From NCBI GenBank assembly GCA_037013495.1, contig CM072801.1, positions 81,825,816 to 81,889,815 of the forward strand: DNA of 64,000 bases, given 5' to 3'. Source of the DNA: Hippophae tibetana (taxonomy: Eukaryota > Streptophyta > Magnoliopsida > Rosales > Elaeagnaceae). The notes under the pieces were generated by a model, which saw nothing but the letters and a program-made list of their open reading frames with translations, had not been told where the DNA came from and did not search any database. Positions 39,631 to 52,709 of this stretch are shown here, one piece after another (within the stretch, counting starts at the first letter, position 1; the number at the start of each line of letters is the position of its first letter). The translations under genes were made by a program, and so were the position numbers.

Positions 39631-41811
39631 ATTTGGTCATTAAATCTGTATTCTTCCTAAAAAACTATGGGAGCAGAAAAAGAAAGGGGCTAGTTTTCAT
39701 AATTTCAAAAATAACAAAACATTTGATGAATGAGACTTCCAACATAAAATGACCATAACTTTTGACTAGGGTATCGTAACGACTATTATAATATATCAAA
39801 TCGGAGCTCGTCTCGATCCATACAAAAATTGTTGGCCTCGGAATGGAACCTGGTTTCTATACCCAAATTCCATCGTTTACATAACTTATCGAGTGTTTGA
39901 AGATTTTGTCGTAAATTTGCGGTTTACTTACCTTCGATATGATTCAATAGATCTGTCAATGAGATATAGGTTCCGACAAAGGTTTCTATATTTATTTGGT
40001 CATTAAATCTATATTCTTCCTAAAAAACTATCGGAGCAGAAAAAAGAAAGGGGCTAGTTTTCATAATTTCAAAAATAACAAAACATTTGATGAATCAGAC
40101 TTACAACATAAAATGACCATAACTTTTGACTAGGGTAACGTAACGACTATTATAATATATCAAAATCGGAGCTCGTCTCGATCCATACAATAATTGTTGG
40201 CTTAGCATTGGAACCTGATTTCCGTACCCAAATTCCATCGTTTACATAACTTATCGAGGGTTTGAAGATTTTGTCGTAAATTTCCGGTTTACTTACTTTC
40301 GATTTGAATCAATAGAGCTGTAAATGAGATATGGGATCCGAAAAAGTTTTCTTTATTTATTTGGTCATTAAATCTGTATTCTTCCTAAAAAACTATGGGA
40401 GCAGAAAAAGAAAGGGGCTAGTTTTCATAATTTCAAAAATAACAAAACATTTGATGAATGAGACTTCCAACATAAAATGACCATAACTTTTGACTAAGGT
40501 ATCGTAACGACTATTATAATATATCAAATCGGAGCTCGTCTCGATCCATACAAAAATTGTTGGCCTCGGAATGGAACCTGGTTTCTATACCCAAATTCCA
40601 TCGTTTACATAACTTATCGAGTGTTTGAAGATTTTGTCGTAAATTTGCGGTTTACTTACCTTCGATATGATTCAACAGATCTGTCAATGAGATATTGGTT
40701 CCGACAAAGGTTTCTATATTTATTTGGTCATTAAATCTGTATTCTTCCTAAAAAACTATGGGAGTAGAAAAAGAAAGGGGCTAGTTTTCATAATTTCAAA
40801 AATAACAAAACATTTGATAAATGAGACTTCCAACATCAAATGACCATAACTTTTGACAAGGGTATCGTAACGACTATTATAATATATCAAATCGGAGCTC
40901 GTCTCGATCCATACAATAATTGTTGGCCTCAAAATGGAACCTGATTTCTGTACCCAAATTCCATCGTTTACATAACTTATCGAGTGTTTGAAGATTTTGT
41001 CGTAAATTTCCAGTTTACTTACTTTCGATTTGAATCAAGAGAGCTGTAAATGAGATATTGGATCCGACAAAGGTTTCTTTATTTAGTTGGTCATTAAATC
41101 TGTATTCTTCCTAAAAACGTATGGGAGCAGAAAAAGAAAGGGGCTAGTTTTCATAATTTCAAAAATAACAAAACATTTGATGAATCAGACTTCCAACATC
41201 AAATGACCATAACTTTTGACTGGGGTAACGTAACGACTATTATAATATATCAAATCGGAGCTCGTCTCGATCCATACAATAATTGTTGGCCTCGGAATGG
41301 AACCTGATTTCTGTACCCAAATTCCATCGTTTACATAACTTATCGAGGGTTTGAAGATTGTGTCGTAAATTTGCGGTTTACTTACCTTCGATATGATTCA
41401 ATAGATCTGTCAATGAGATATAGGTTCCGACAAAGGTTTCTATATTTATTTGGTCATTAAATCTGTATTCTTCCTAAAAAACTATGGGAGCAGAAAAAAG
41501 AAAGGGGCTAGTTTTCATAATTTCAAAAATAACAAACAATTTGATGAATCAGACTTCCAACATCAAATGACCATAACTTTTGACTGGGGTAACGTAACGA
41601 CTATTATAATATATCAAATCGGAGCTCGTCTCAATCCATACAATAATTGTTGGCCTCGGAATGGAACCTGGTTTCTATACCCAAATTCCATCGTTTACAT
41701 AACTTATCGAGTGTTTGAAGATTTTGTCGTAAATTTGCGGTTTACTTACCTTCGATATGAATCAATAGATCTGTCAATGAGATATTGGTTCCGACAAAGG
41801 TTTCTATATTT
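39631..41811. repeat. Satellite segment with a 2-monomer (728-bp) duplication, monomers 110-115
   Basis: Starts are 39631, 39994, 40359, 40722, 41085 and 41448. Unit 39631 (AACATAAAATG, CATACAAAAATTG, CTGGTTTCTATACC) recurs at 40359. Each is preceded by the rare 3' end GATATGGGATCCG plus AAGTTTTC. The pair 39631-39994 also matches 62887-63250, offset about 23256 bp (64 monomers). Monomer 41085 starts TTTAGTTGGTC, a variant otherwise confined to the 8-monomer HOR. Monomer 41448 carries six A's and a 124-codon frame. Confidence 0.85.
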
Positions 41812-44716
41812 ATTTGGTCATTAAATCTGTATTCTTCCTAAAAAACTATGGGAGCAGAAGAAGAAAGGGGCTAGTTTTCATAATTTCAAATATAACAAAA
41901 CATTTGATGAATCAGACTTCCAACATCAAATGACCATAACTTTTGACTGGGGTATCGTAACGACTATTATAATATATCAAATCGGAGCTCGTCTCGATCC
42001 ATACAATAATTGTTGGCCTCGGAATGGAACCTGATTTCTGTACCCAAATTCCATCGTTTACATAACTTTACGAGGGTTTTAAGATTTTGTCGTAAATTTG
42101 CGGTTTACTTACCTTCGATATGATTCAATAGAGCGGTCAATGAGATATTGGTTCCGACAAAGGTTTCTTTATTTATTTGGTCATTAAATCTGTATTCTTC
42201 CTAAAAAACTATGGGAGCAGAAAAAGAGAGGCGCTAGTTTTTATAATTTCAAAAATAACAAAACATTTGATGAATGAGACTTACAACATCAAATGACCAT
42301 AACTTTTGACTAGGTTATCGTAACGACTATTATAATATATCAAATCGGAGCTCGTCTCGATCCATACAATAATTGTTGGCCTCGGAATGGGACCTGATTT
42401 CTGTACCCAAATTCCATCGTTTACATAACTTATCGAGGGTTTTAAGATTTTATCGTAAATTTGCGGTTTACTTACCTTCGATATGATTCAATAGATCTGT
42501 CAATGAGATATAGGTTCCGACAAAGGTTTCTATATTTATTTGGTCATTAAATCTGTATTCTTCCTAAAAAACTATGGGAGCAGAAAAAAGAAAGGGGCTA
42601 GTTTTCATAATTTCAAAAATAACAAAACATTTGATGAATCAGACTTCCAACATCAAATGACCATAACTTTTGACTGGGGTAACGTAACGACTATTATAAT
42701 ATATCAAATCGGAGCTCGTCTCGATCCATACAATAATTCTTGGCCTCGGAATGGAACCTGATTTCTGTACCCAAATTCCATCGTTTACATAACTTATCGA
42801 GGGTTTGAAGATTGTGTCGTAAATTTGCGGTTTACTTACCTTCGATATGATTCAATAGATCTGTCAATGAGATATAGGTTCCGACAAAGGTTTCTATATT
42901 TATTTGGTCATTAAATCTGTATTCTTCCTAAAAAACTATGGGAGCAGAAAAAAGAAAGGGGCTAGTTTTCATAATTTCAAAAATAACAAACCATTTGATG
43001 AATCAGACTTCCAACATCAAATGACCATAACTTTTGACTGGGGTAACGTAACGACTATTATAATATATCAAATCGGAGCTCGTCTCAATCCATACAATAA
43101 TTGTTGGCCTCGGAATGGAACCTGGTTTCTATACCCAAATTCCATCGTTTACATAACTTATCGAGTGTTTGAAGATTTTGTTGTAAATTTGCGGTTTACT
43201 TACCTTCGATATGATTCAATAGATCTGTCAATGAGATATTGGTTCCGACAAAGGTTTCTATATTTATTTGGTCCTTAAATCTGTATTCTTCCTAAAAAAC
43301 TATGGGAGTAGAAAAAGAAAGGGGCTAGTTTTCATAATTTCAAAAATAACAAAACATTTGATGAATGAGACTTCCAACATCAAATGACCATAACTTTTGA
43401 CTAGGGTATCGTAACGACTATTATAATATATCAAATCGGAGCTCGTCTCGATCCATACAATAATTGTTGGAATCAAAATGGAACCTAATTTCTGTACCCA
43501 AATTCCATCATTTACATAACTTATCGAGTGTTTGAAGATTTTTTCGTAAATTTCCAGTTTACTTACTTTCGATTTGAATCAAGAGAGCTGTAAATGAGAT
43601 ATTGGATCCGACAAAGGTTTCTTTATTTAGTTGGTCATTAAATCTGTATTCTTCCTAAAAACGTATGGGAGCAGAAAAAGAAAGGGGCTAGTTTTCATAA
43701 TTTCAAAAATAACAAAACATTTGATGAATGAGACTTCCAACATCAAATGACCATAACTTTTGACTAGGGTATCGTAACGACTATTATAATATATCAAATC
43801 GGAGCTCGTCTCAATCCATACAATAATTGTTGGCCTCGTAATGGAACCTGGTTTCTATACCCAAATTCCATCGTTTACATAACTTATCGAGTGTTTGAAG
43901 ATTTTGTCGTAAATTTGCGGTTTACTTACCTTCGATATGATTCAATAGATCTGTCAATGAGATATTGGTTCCGACAAAGGTTTCTATATTTATTTGGTCA
44001 TTAAATCTGTATTCTTCCTAAAAAACTATGGGAGTAGAAAAAGAAAGGGGCTAGTTTTCATAATTTCAAAAATAACAAAACATTTGATGAATGAGACTTC
44101 CAACATCAAATGACCATAACTTTTGACTAGGGTATCGTAACGACTATTATAATATATCAAATCGGAGCTCGTCTCGATCCATACAATAATTGTTGGCCTC
44201 AAAATGGAACCTGATTTCTGAACCCAAATTCCATCGTTTACATAACTTATCGAGTGTTTTAAGATTTTGTCGTAAATTTCCAGTTTACTTACTTTCGATT
44301 TGAATCAAGAGAGCTGTAAATGAGATATTGGATCCGACAAAGGTTTCTTTATTTAGTTGGTCATTAAATCTGTATTCTTCCTAAAAACGTATGGGAGCAG
44401 AAAAAGAAAGGGGCTAGTTTTCATAATTTCAAAAATAACAAAACATTTGATGAATGAGAATCCAACATCAAATGAGCATAACATTTGACTAGGGTATCGT
44501 AACGACTATTATAATATATCAAATCGGAGCTCGTCTCGATCCATACAATAATTGTTGGCCTAGCATTGGAACCTGATTTCCGTACCCAAATTCCATCTTT
44601 TACATAACTTATCGAGGGTTTGAAGATTTTGTCGTAAATTTCCGGTTTACTTACTTTCGATTTGAATCAATAGAGTTGTAAATGAGATATTGGATCCGAA
44701 AAAAGTATCTTTATTT
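41812..44716. repeat. 8-monomer higher-order repeat, unit 1 (2905 bp)
   Basis: Starts are 41812, 42175, 42538, 42902, 43266, 43629, 43992 and 44355. Position marks: 1 has GCAGAAGAAG (41854) and CTTTACGAGG; 2 has GAGAGGCGC and TAGGTTATCG; 3 has six A's and AATTCTTGG; 4 has six A's and GGTCTCAATCC-type text with TTGTTGTAAAT; 5 has GGAATCAAAATGG; 6 has CCTCGTAATGG; 7 has TCTGAACCC; 8 has GAGAATCCAACATC and CATAACATTTG. Positions 6 and 8 start TTTAGTTGG. Confidence 0.9.
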
Positions 44717-47622
44717 ATTTGGTCATTAAATCAGTATTCTTCCTAAAAAACTATGGGAGCAGAAGAAGAAAGGGGCTAGTTTTCATAATTTCAAATATAA
44801 CAAAACATTTGATGAATCAGACTTCCAACATCAAATGACCATAACTTTTGACTGGGGTATCGTAACGACTATTATAATATATCAAATCGGAGCTCGTCTC
44901 GATCCATACAATAATTGTTGGCCTCGGAATGGAACCTGATTTCTGTACCCAAATTCCATCGTTTACATAACTTTACGAGGGTTTTAAGATTTTGTCGTAA
45001 ATTTGCGGTTTACTTACCTTCGATATGATTCAATAGAGCGGTCAATGAGATATTGGTTCCGACAAAGGTTTCTGTATTTATTTGGTCATTAAATCTGTAT
45101 TCTTCCTAAAAAACTATGGGAGCAGAAAAAGAGTGGCGCTAGTTTTTATAATTTCAAAAATAACAAAACATTTGATGAATGAGACTTACAACATCAAATG
45201 ACCATAACTTTTGACTAGGTTATCGTAACGACTATTATAATATATCAAATCGGAGCTCGTCTCGATCCATACAATAATTGTTGGCCTCGGAATGGGACCT
45301 GATTTCTGTACCCAAATTCCATCGTTTACATAACTTATCGAGGGTTTTAAGATTTTATCGTAAATTTGCGGTTTACTTACCTTCGATATGATTCAATAGA
45401 TCTGTCAATGAGATATAGGTTCCGACAAAGGTTTCTATATTTATTTGGTCATTAAATCTGTATTCTTCCTAAAAAACTATGGGAGCAGAAAAAAGAAAGG
45501 GGCTAGTTTTCATAATTTCAAAAATAACAAAACATTTGATGAATCAGACTTCCAACATCAAATGACCATAACTTTTGACTGGGGTAACGTAACGACTATT
45601 ATAATATATCAAATCGGAGCTCGTCTCGATCCATACAATAATTCTTGGCCTCGGAATGGAACCTGATTTCTGTACCCAAATTCCATCGTTTACATAACTT
45701 ATCGAGGGTTTGAAGATTGTGTCGTAAATTTGCGGTTTACTTACCTTCGATATGATTCAATAGATCTGTCAATGAGATATAGGTTCCGACAAAGGTTTCT
45801 ATATTTATTTGGTCATTAAATCTGTATTCTTCCTAAAAAACTATGGGAGCAGAAAAAAGAAAGGGGCTAGTTTTCATAATTTCAAAAATAACAAACCATT
45901 TGATGAATCAGACTTCCAACATCAAATGACCATAACTTTTGACTGGGGTAACGTAACGACTATTATAATATATCAAATCGGAGCTCGTCTCAATCCATAC
46001 AATAATTGTTGGCCTCGGAATGGAACCTGGTTTCTATACCCAAATTCCATCGTTTACATAACTTATCGAGTGTTTGAAGATTTTGTCGTAAATTTGCGGT
46101 TTACTTACCTTCGATATGATTCAATAGATCTGTCAATGAGATATTGGTTCCGACAAAGGTTTCTATATTTATTTGGTCCTTAAATCTGTATTCTTCCTAA
46201 AAAACTATGGGAGTAGAAAAAGAAAGGGGCTAGTTTTCATAATTTCAAAAATAACAAAACATTTGATGAATGAGACTTCCAACATCAAATGACCATAACT
46301 TTTGACTAGGGTATCGTAACGACTATTATAATATATCAAATCGGAGCTCGTCTCGATCCATACAATAATTGTTGGCCTCAAAATGTAACTTGATTTCTGA
46401 ACCCAAATTCCATCGTTTACATAACTTATCGAGTGTTTTAAGATTTTGTCGTAAATTTCCAGTTTACTTACTTTCGATTTGAATCAAGAGAGCTGTAAAT
46501 GAGATATTGGATCCGACAAAGGTTTCTTTATTTAGTTGGTCATTAAATCTGTATTCTTCCTAAAAACGTATGGGAGCAGAAAAAGAAAGGTGCTAGTTTT
46601 CATAATTTCAAAAATAACAAAACATTTGATGAATGAGACTTCCAACATCAAATGAGCATAACTTTTGACTAGGGTATCGTAACGACTATTATAATATATC
46701 AAATCGGAGCTCGTCTCGATCCATACAATAATTGTTGGCCTAGCATTGGAACCTGATTTCCGTACCCAAATTCCATCTTTTACATAACTTATCGAGGGTT
46801 TGAAGATTTTGTCGTAAATTTCCGGTTTACTTACTTTCGATTTGAATCAATAGAGTTGTAAATGAGATATTGGATCCGAAAAAAGTATCTATATTTATTT
46901 GGTCATTAAATCAGTATTCTTCCTAAAAAACTATGGGAGCAGAAAAAGAAAGGGGCTAGTTTTCATAATTTCAAAAATAACAAAACATTTGATGAATGAG
47001 ACTTTCATCATCAAATGACAATAACTTTTGACTGGGGTATCGTAACGACTATTGTAATATATCAAAATCGGAGCTCGTCTCGATCCATACAATAATTGTT
47101 GGCCTCAAAATGGAACCTGATTTCTGTACCCAAATTCCATCGTTTACATAACTTATCGAGTGTTTTAAGATTTTGTCGTAAATTTCCAGTTTACTTACTT
47201 TCGATTTGAATCAAGAGAGCTGTAAATGAGATATTGGATCCGACAAAGGTTTCTTTATTTAGTTGGTCATTAAATCTGTATTCTTCCTAAAAACGTATGG
47301 GAGCAGAAAAAGAAAGGGGCTAGTTTTCATAATTTCAAAAATAACAAAACATTTGATGAATGAGAATCCAACATCAAATGAGCATAACATTTGACTAGGG
47401 TATCGTAACGACTATTATAATATATCAAATCGGAGCTCGTCTCGATCCATACAATAATTGTTGGCCTAGCATTGGAACCTGATTTCCGTACCCAAATTCC
47501 ATCTTTTACATAACTTATCGAGGGTTTGAAGATTTTGTCGTAAATTTCCGGTTTACTTACTTTCGATTTGAATCAATAGAGTTGTAAATGAGATATTGGA
47601 TCCGAAAAAAGTATCTTTATTT
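44717..47622. repeat. 8-monomer higher-order repeat, unit 2 (2906 bp)
   Basis: Starts are 44717, 45080, 45443, 45807, 46171, 46534, 46897 and 47261. GCAGAAGAAG is at 44759, exactly 2905 bp after unit 1. Positions 1-4 and 8 match unit 1 closely (CTTTACGAGG, AATTCTTGG, GAGAATCCAACATC). Position 2 now reads GAGTGGCGC. Positions 5-7 differ: 46171 has CAAAATGTAAC with TCTGAACCC, 46534 has AAAGGTGCTAG and GAGCATAAC, and 46897 has TTTCATCATC and GACAATAAC. A middle section was therefore exchanged while the unit length was kept. Confidence 0.9.
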
Positions 47623-50528
47623 ATTTGGTCATTAAATCAGTATTCTTCCTAAAAAACTATGGGAGCAGAAGAAGAAAGGGGCTAGTTTTCATAATTTCAA
47701 ATATAACAAAACATTTGATGAATCAGACTTCCAACATCAAATGACCATAACTTTTGACTGGGGTATCGTAACGACTATTATAATATATCAAATCGGAGCT
47801 CGTCTCGATCCATACAATAATTGTTGGCCTCGGAATGGAACCTGATTTCTGTACCCAAATTCCATATTTTACATAACTTATCGAGGGTTTTAAGATTTTG
47901 TCGTAAATTTGCGGTTTACTTACCTTCGATATGATTCAATAGAGCGGTCAATGAGATATTGGTTCCGACAAAGGTTTCTTTATTTATTTGGTCATTAAAT
48001 CTGTATTCTTCCTCAAAAACTATGGGAGCAGAAAAAGAGTGGCGCTAGTTTTTATAATTTCAAAAATAACAAAACATTTGATGAATGAGACTTACAACAT
48101 CAAATGACCATAACTTTTGACTAGGTTATCGTAACGACTATTATAATATATCAAATCGGAGCTCGTCTCGATCCATACAATAATTGTTGGCCTCGGAATG
48201 GGACCTGATTTCTGTACCCAAATTCCATCGTTTACATAACTTATCGAGTGTTTGAAGATTTTGTCGTAAATTTGCGGTTTACTTACCTTCGATATGATTC
48301 AATAGATCTGTCAATGAGATATAGGTTCCGACAAAGGTTTCTATATTTATTTGGTCATTAAATCTGTATTCTTCCTAAAAAACTATGGGAGCAGAAAAAA
48401 GAAAGGGGCTAGTTTTCATAATTTCAAAAATAACAAAACATTTGATGAATCAGACTTCCAACATCAAATGACCATAACTTTTAACTGGGGTAACGTAACG
48501 ACTATTATAATATATCAAATCGGAGCTCGTCTCGATCCATACAATAATTGTTGGCCTCGGAATGGAACCTGATTTCTGTACCCAAATTCCATCGTTTACA
48601 TAACTTATCGAGGGTTTGAAGATTGTGTCGTAAATTTGCGGTTTACTTACCTTCGATATGATTCAATAGATCTGTCAATGAGATATAGGTTCCGACAAAG
48701 GTTTCTAAATTTATTTGGTCATTAAATCTGTATTCTTCCTAAAAAACTATGGGAGCAGAAAAAAGAAAGGGGCTAGTTTTCATAATTTCAAAAATAACAA
48801 ACCATTTGATGAATTAGACTTCCAACATCAAATGACCATAACTTTTGACTGGGGTATCGTAACGACTATTATAATATATCAAATCGGAGCTCGTCTCGAT
48901 CCATACAATAATTGTTGGAATCAAAATGGAACCTAATTTCTGTACCCAAATTCCATCATTTACATAACTTATCGAGTGTTTGAAGATTTTTTCGTAAATT
49001 TCCAGTTTACTTACTTTCGATTTGAATCAAGAGAGCTGTAAATGAGATATTGGATCCGACAAAGGTTTCTTTATTTAGTTGGTCATTAAATCTGTATTCT
49101 TCCTAAAAACGTATGGGAGCAGAAAAAGAAAGGGGCTAGTTTTCATAATTTCAAAAATAACAAAACATTTGATGAATGAGACTTCCAACATCAAATGACC
49201 ATAACTTTTGACTAGGGTATCGTAACGACTATTATAATATATCAAATCGGAGCTCGTCTCAATCCATACAATAATTGTTGGCCTCGTAATGGAACCTGGT
49301 TTCTATACCCAAATTCCATCGTTTACATAACTTATCGAGTGTTTGAAGATTTTGTCGTAAATTTGCGGTTTACTTACCTTCGATATGATTCAATAGATCT
49401 GTCAATGAGATATTGGTTCCGACAAAGGTTTCTATATTTATTTGGTCATTAAATCTGTATTCTTCCTAAAAAACTATGGGAGTAGAAAAAGAAAGGGGCT
49501 AGTTTTCATAATTTCAAAAATAACAAAACATTTGATGAATGAGACTTCCAACATCAAATGACCATAACTTTTGACTACGGTATCGTAACGACTATTATAA
49601 TATATCAAATCGGAGCTCGTCTCGATCCATAGAATAATTGTTGGCCTCAAAATGTAACCTGATTTCTGTACCCAAATTCCATCGTTTACATAACTTATCG
49701 AGTGTTTTAAGATTTTGTCGTAAATTTCCAGTTTACTTACTTTCGATTTGAATCAAGAGAGCTGTAAATGAGATATTGGATCCGACAAAGGTTTCTTTAT
49801 TTAGTTGGTCATTAAATCTGTATTCTTCCTAAAAACGTATGGGAGCAGAAAAAGAAAGGTGCTAGTTTTCATAATTTCAAAAATAACAAAACATTTGATG
49901 AATGAGACTTCCAACATCAAATGAGCATAACTTTTGACTAGGGTATCGTAACGACTATTATAATATATCAAATCGGAGCTCGTCTCGATCCATACAATAA
50001 TTGTTGGCCTAGCATTGGAACCTGATTTCCGTACCCAAATTCCATCTTTTACATAACTTATCGAGGGTTTGAAGATTTTGTCGTAAATTTCCGGTTTACT
50101 TACTTTCGATTTGAATCAATAGAGTTGTAAATGAGATATTGGATCCGAAAAAAGTATCTTTATTTATTTGGTCATTAAATCAGTATTCTTCCTAAAAAAC
50201 TATGGGAGCAGAAAAAGAAAGGGGCTAGTTTTCAAAATTTCAAAAATAACAAAACATTTGCTGAATCAGACTTTCATCATCAAATGACAATAACTTTTGA
50301 CTGGGTATCGTAACTACTATTGTAATATATCAAAATCGGAGCTCGTCTCGATCCATACAATAATTGTTGGCCTAGCATTGGAACCTGATTTCCGTACCCA
50401 AATTCCATCGTTTACATAACTTATCGAGGGTTTGAAGATTTTGTCATAAATTTCCGGTTTACTTACTTTCGATTTGAATCAATAGAGTTGTAAATGAGAT
50501 ATTGGATCCGAAAAAAGTTTCTTTATTT
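47623..50528. repeat. 8-monomer higher-order repeat, unit 3 (mosaic, 2906 bp)
   Basis: Starts are 47623, 47986, 48349, 48713, 49077, 49440, 49803 and 50166. GCAGAAGAAG is at 47665, 2906 bp after unit 2. GAGTGGCGC at position 2 follows unit 2. Halfway through 48713 the sequence switches to GGAATCAAAATGG, CATCATTTAC and TTTTTTCG, which is position 5 of unit 1. 49077 then has CCTCGTAATGG (unit 1 position 6). 49440, 49803 and 50166 carry CAAAATGTAAC, AAAGGTGCTAG and TTTCATCATC (unit 2 positions 5-7). The GAGAATCC unit is missing. Confidence 0.88.
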
Positions 50529-52709
50529 ATTTAGTCATTAAATCTGTATTCTTCCTAAAAACGTATGGGAGCAGAAAAAGAAAGGGGCTAGTTTTCATAA
50601 TTTCAAAAATAACAAAACATTTGATGAATGAGACTTCCAATATCAAATGACCATAACTTTTGACTGGGGTATCGTAACGACTATTATAATATATCAAATC
50701 GGAGCTCGTCTCGATCCATACAATAATTGTTGGCCTGGGAATGGAACTTGATTTCTGTACCCAAATTCCATCGTTTACATAACTTATCGAGGGTTTTAAA
50801 ATTTTGTCGTAAATTTGCGGTTTACTTACCTTCGATATGATTCAATAGAGCTGTCAATGAGATATTGGTTCTGACAAAGGTTTCTTTATTTATTTGGTCA
50901 TTAAATCTGTATTCTTCCTAAAAATGTATGGGAGCAGAAAAAGAAAGGGGCTAGTTTTCAAAACTTCAAAAATACGAAATCATTTGATGAATCAGACTTC
51001 CAACATCAAATGACCATAACTTTTAACTAGGGTATCGTAACGACTATTATAATATATCAAAATCGGAGCTCGTCTCGATCTATACAATAATTGTTGGTCT
51101 AGCATTGGAACCTGATTTCCGTAGCCAAATTCCATATTTTACATAACTTATCGAGGGTTTGAAGATTTTGTCGTAAATTTCCGGTTTACTTACTTTCGAT
51201 TTGAATCAATAGAGCTATAAATTAGATATTGGATCCGACAAAGGATTCTTTATTTATTTGGTCATTAAATCTGTGTTCTTCCTAAAAACGTATGGGAGCA
51301 GAAAAAGAAAGGGGCTAGTTTTCAAAACTTCAAAAATACAAAATCATTTGATGAATCAGACTTCCAACATGAAATGACCATAACTTTTGACTGGGGTAAC
51401 GTAACGACTATTATAATATATCAAATCGGAGCTCGTCTCAATCCATACAATAATTGTTGGCCTCGGAATGGAACCTGGTTTCTGTACCCAAATTCCATCG
51501 TTTACATAACTTATCGAGTGTTTGAAGATTTTGTCGTAAATTTGCGGTTTACTTACCTTCGATATGATTCAATAGATCTGTCAATGAGATATTGGTTCCG
51601 ACAAAGGTTTCTATATTTATTTGGTCATTAAATCTGTATTCTTCCTAAAAAAAGTATGGGAGTAGAAAAAGAAAGGGGCTAGTTTTCATAATTTCAAAAA
51701 TAACAAAACATTTGATGAATGAGACTTCCAACATCAAATGACCATAACTTTTGACTGGGGTATCGTAACGACTATTGTAATATATCAAAATCGGAGCTCG
51801 TCTCGATCCATACAATAATTGTTGGCCTAGCATTGGAACCTGATTTCCGTACCCAAATTCCATCGTTTACATAACTTTTCGAGGGTTTGAATATTTTGTC
51901 ATAAATTTCCGGTTTACTTACTTTCGATTTGAATCAATAGAGCTGTAAATGAGATATTGGATCCGAAAAAGGTTTCTTTATTTATTTGGTCATTAAATCT
52001 GTATTCTTCCTAAAAACGTATGGGAGCAGAAAAAGAAAGGGGCTAGTTTTCATAATTTCAAAAATAACAAACCATTTGATGAATCAGACTTCCAACATCA
52101 AATGACCATAACTTTTGACTGGGGTAACGTAACGACTATTATAATATATCAAATCGGAGCTCGTCTCAATCCATACAATAATTGTTGGCCTCGGAATGGA
52201 ACCTGGTTTCTGTACCCAAATTCCATCGTTTACATAACTTATCGAGTGTTTGAAGATTTTGTCGTAAATTTGCGGTTTACTTACCTTCGATATGATTCAA
52301 TAGATCTGTCAATGAGATATTGGTTCCGACAAAGGTTTCTTTATTTATTTGGTCATTAAATCTGTATTCTTCCTAAAAAACTATGGGAGCAGAAAAAGAA
52401 AGGGGCTAGTTTTCATAATTTCAAAAATAACAAAACATTTGATGAATGAGACTTCCAACATCAAATGACCATAACTTTTGACTAGGGTATCGTAACGACT
52501 ATTATAATATATCAAATCGGAGCTCGTCTCGATCCATACAATAATTGTTGGCCTCGAAATGGAACTTGATTTCTGTAACCAAATTCCATCGTTTACATAA
52601 CTTATCGAGGGTTTGAAAATTTTATCGTAAATTTCCAGTTTACTTACTTTCGATTTGAATCAAGAGAGCTGTAAATGAGATATTGGATCCGACAAAGGTT
52701 TCTTTATTT
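50529..52709. repeat. Mixed satellite segment, monomers 140-145
   Basis: Starts are 50529, 50892 (S), 51256 (S-like 5' half), 51619, 51984 and 52347. The 3' part of 51256 (GGGGTAACG, CTCAATCC, CTGGTTTCTG) is repeated 728 bp later in 51984. Monomer 51619 is 365 bp and reads AAAAAAAGTATGGG, a private change. There is no clean higher-order period, and no gene or insertion. Confidence 0.83.

Noticed and set aside
41450..41824. Open frame of 124 codons, also at 42904-43278 and 45809-46183, with related 65-85 codon frames on the + strand throughout
   Set aside because: It starts at TTG rather than ATG, lies in satellite, and is longer only because six A's in CAGAAAAAAGAAAGG change the frame. A 364-bp unit shifts frame at each repeat, so no frame persists. 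No domain or codon pattern supports a protein.
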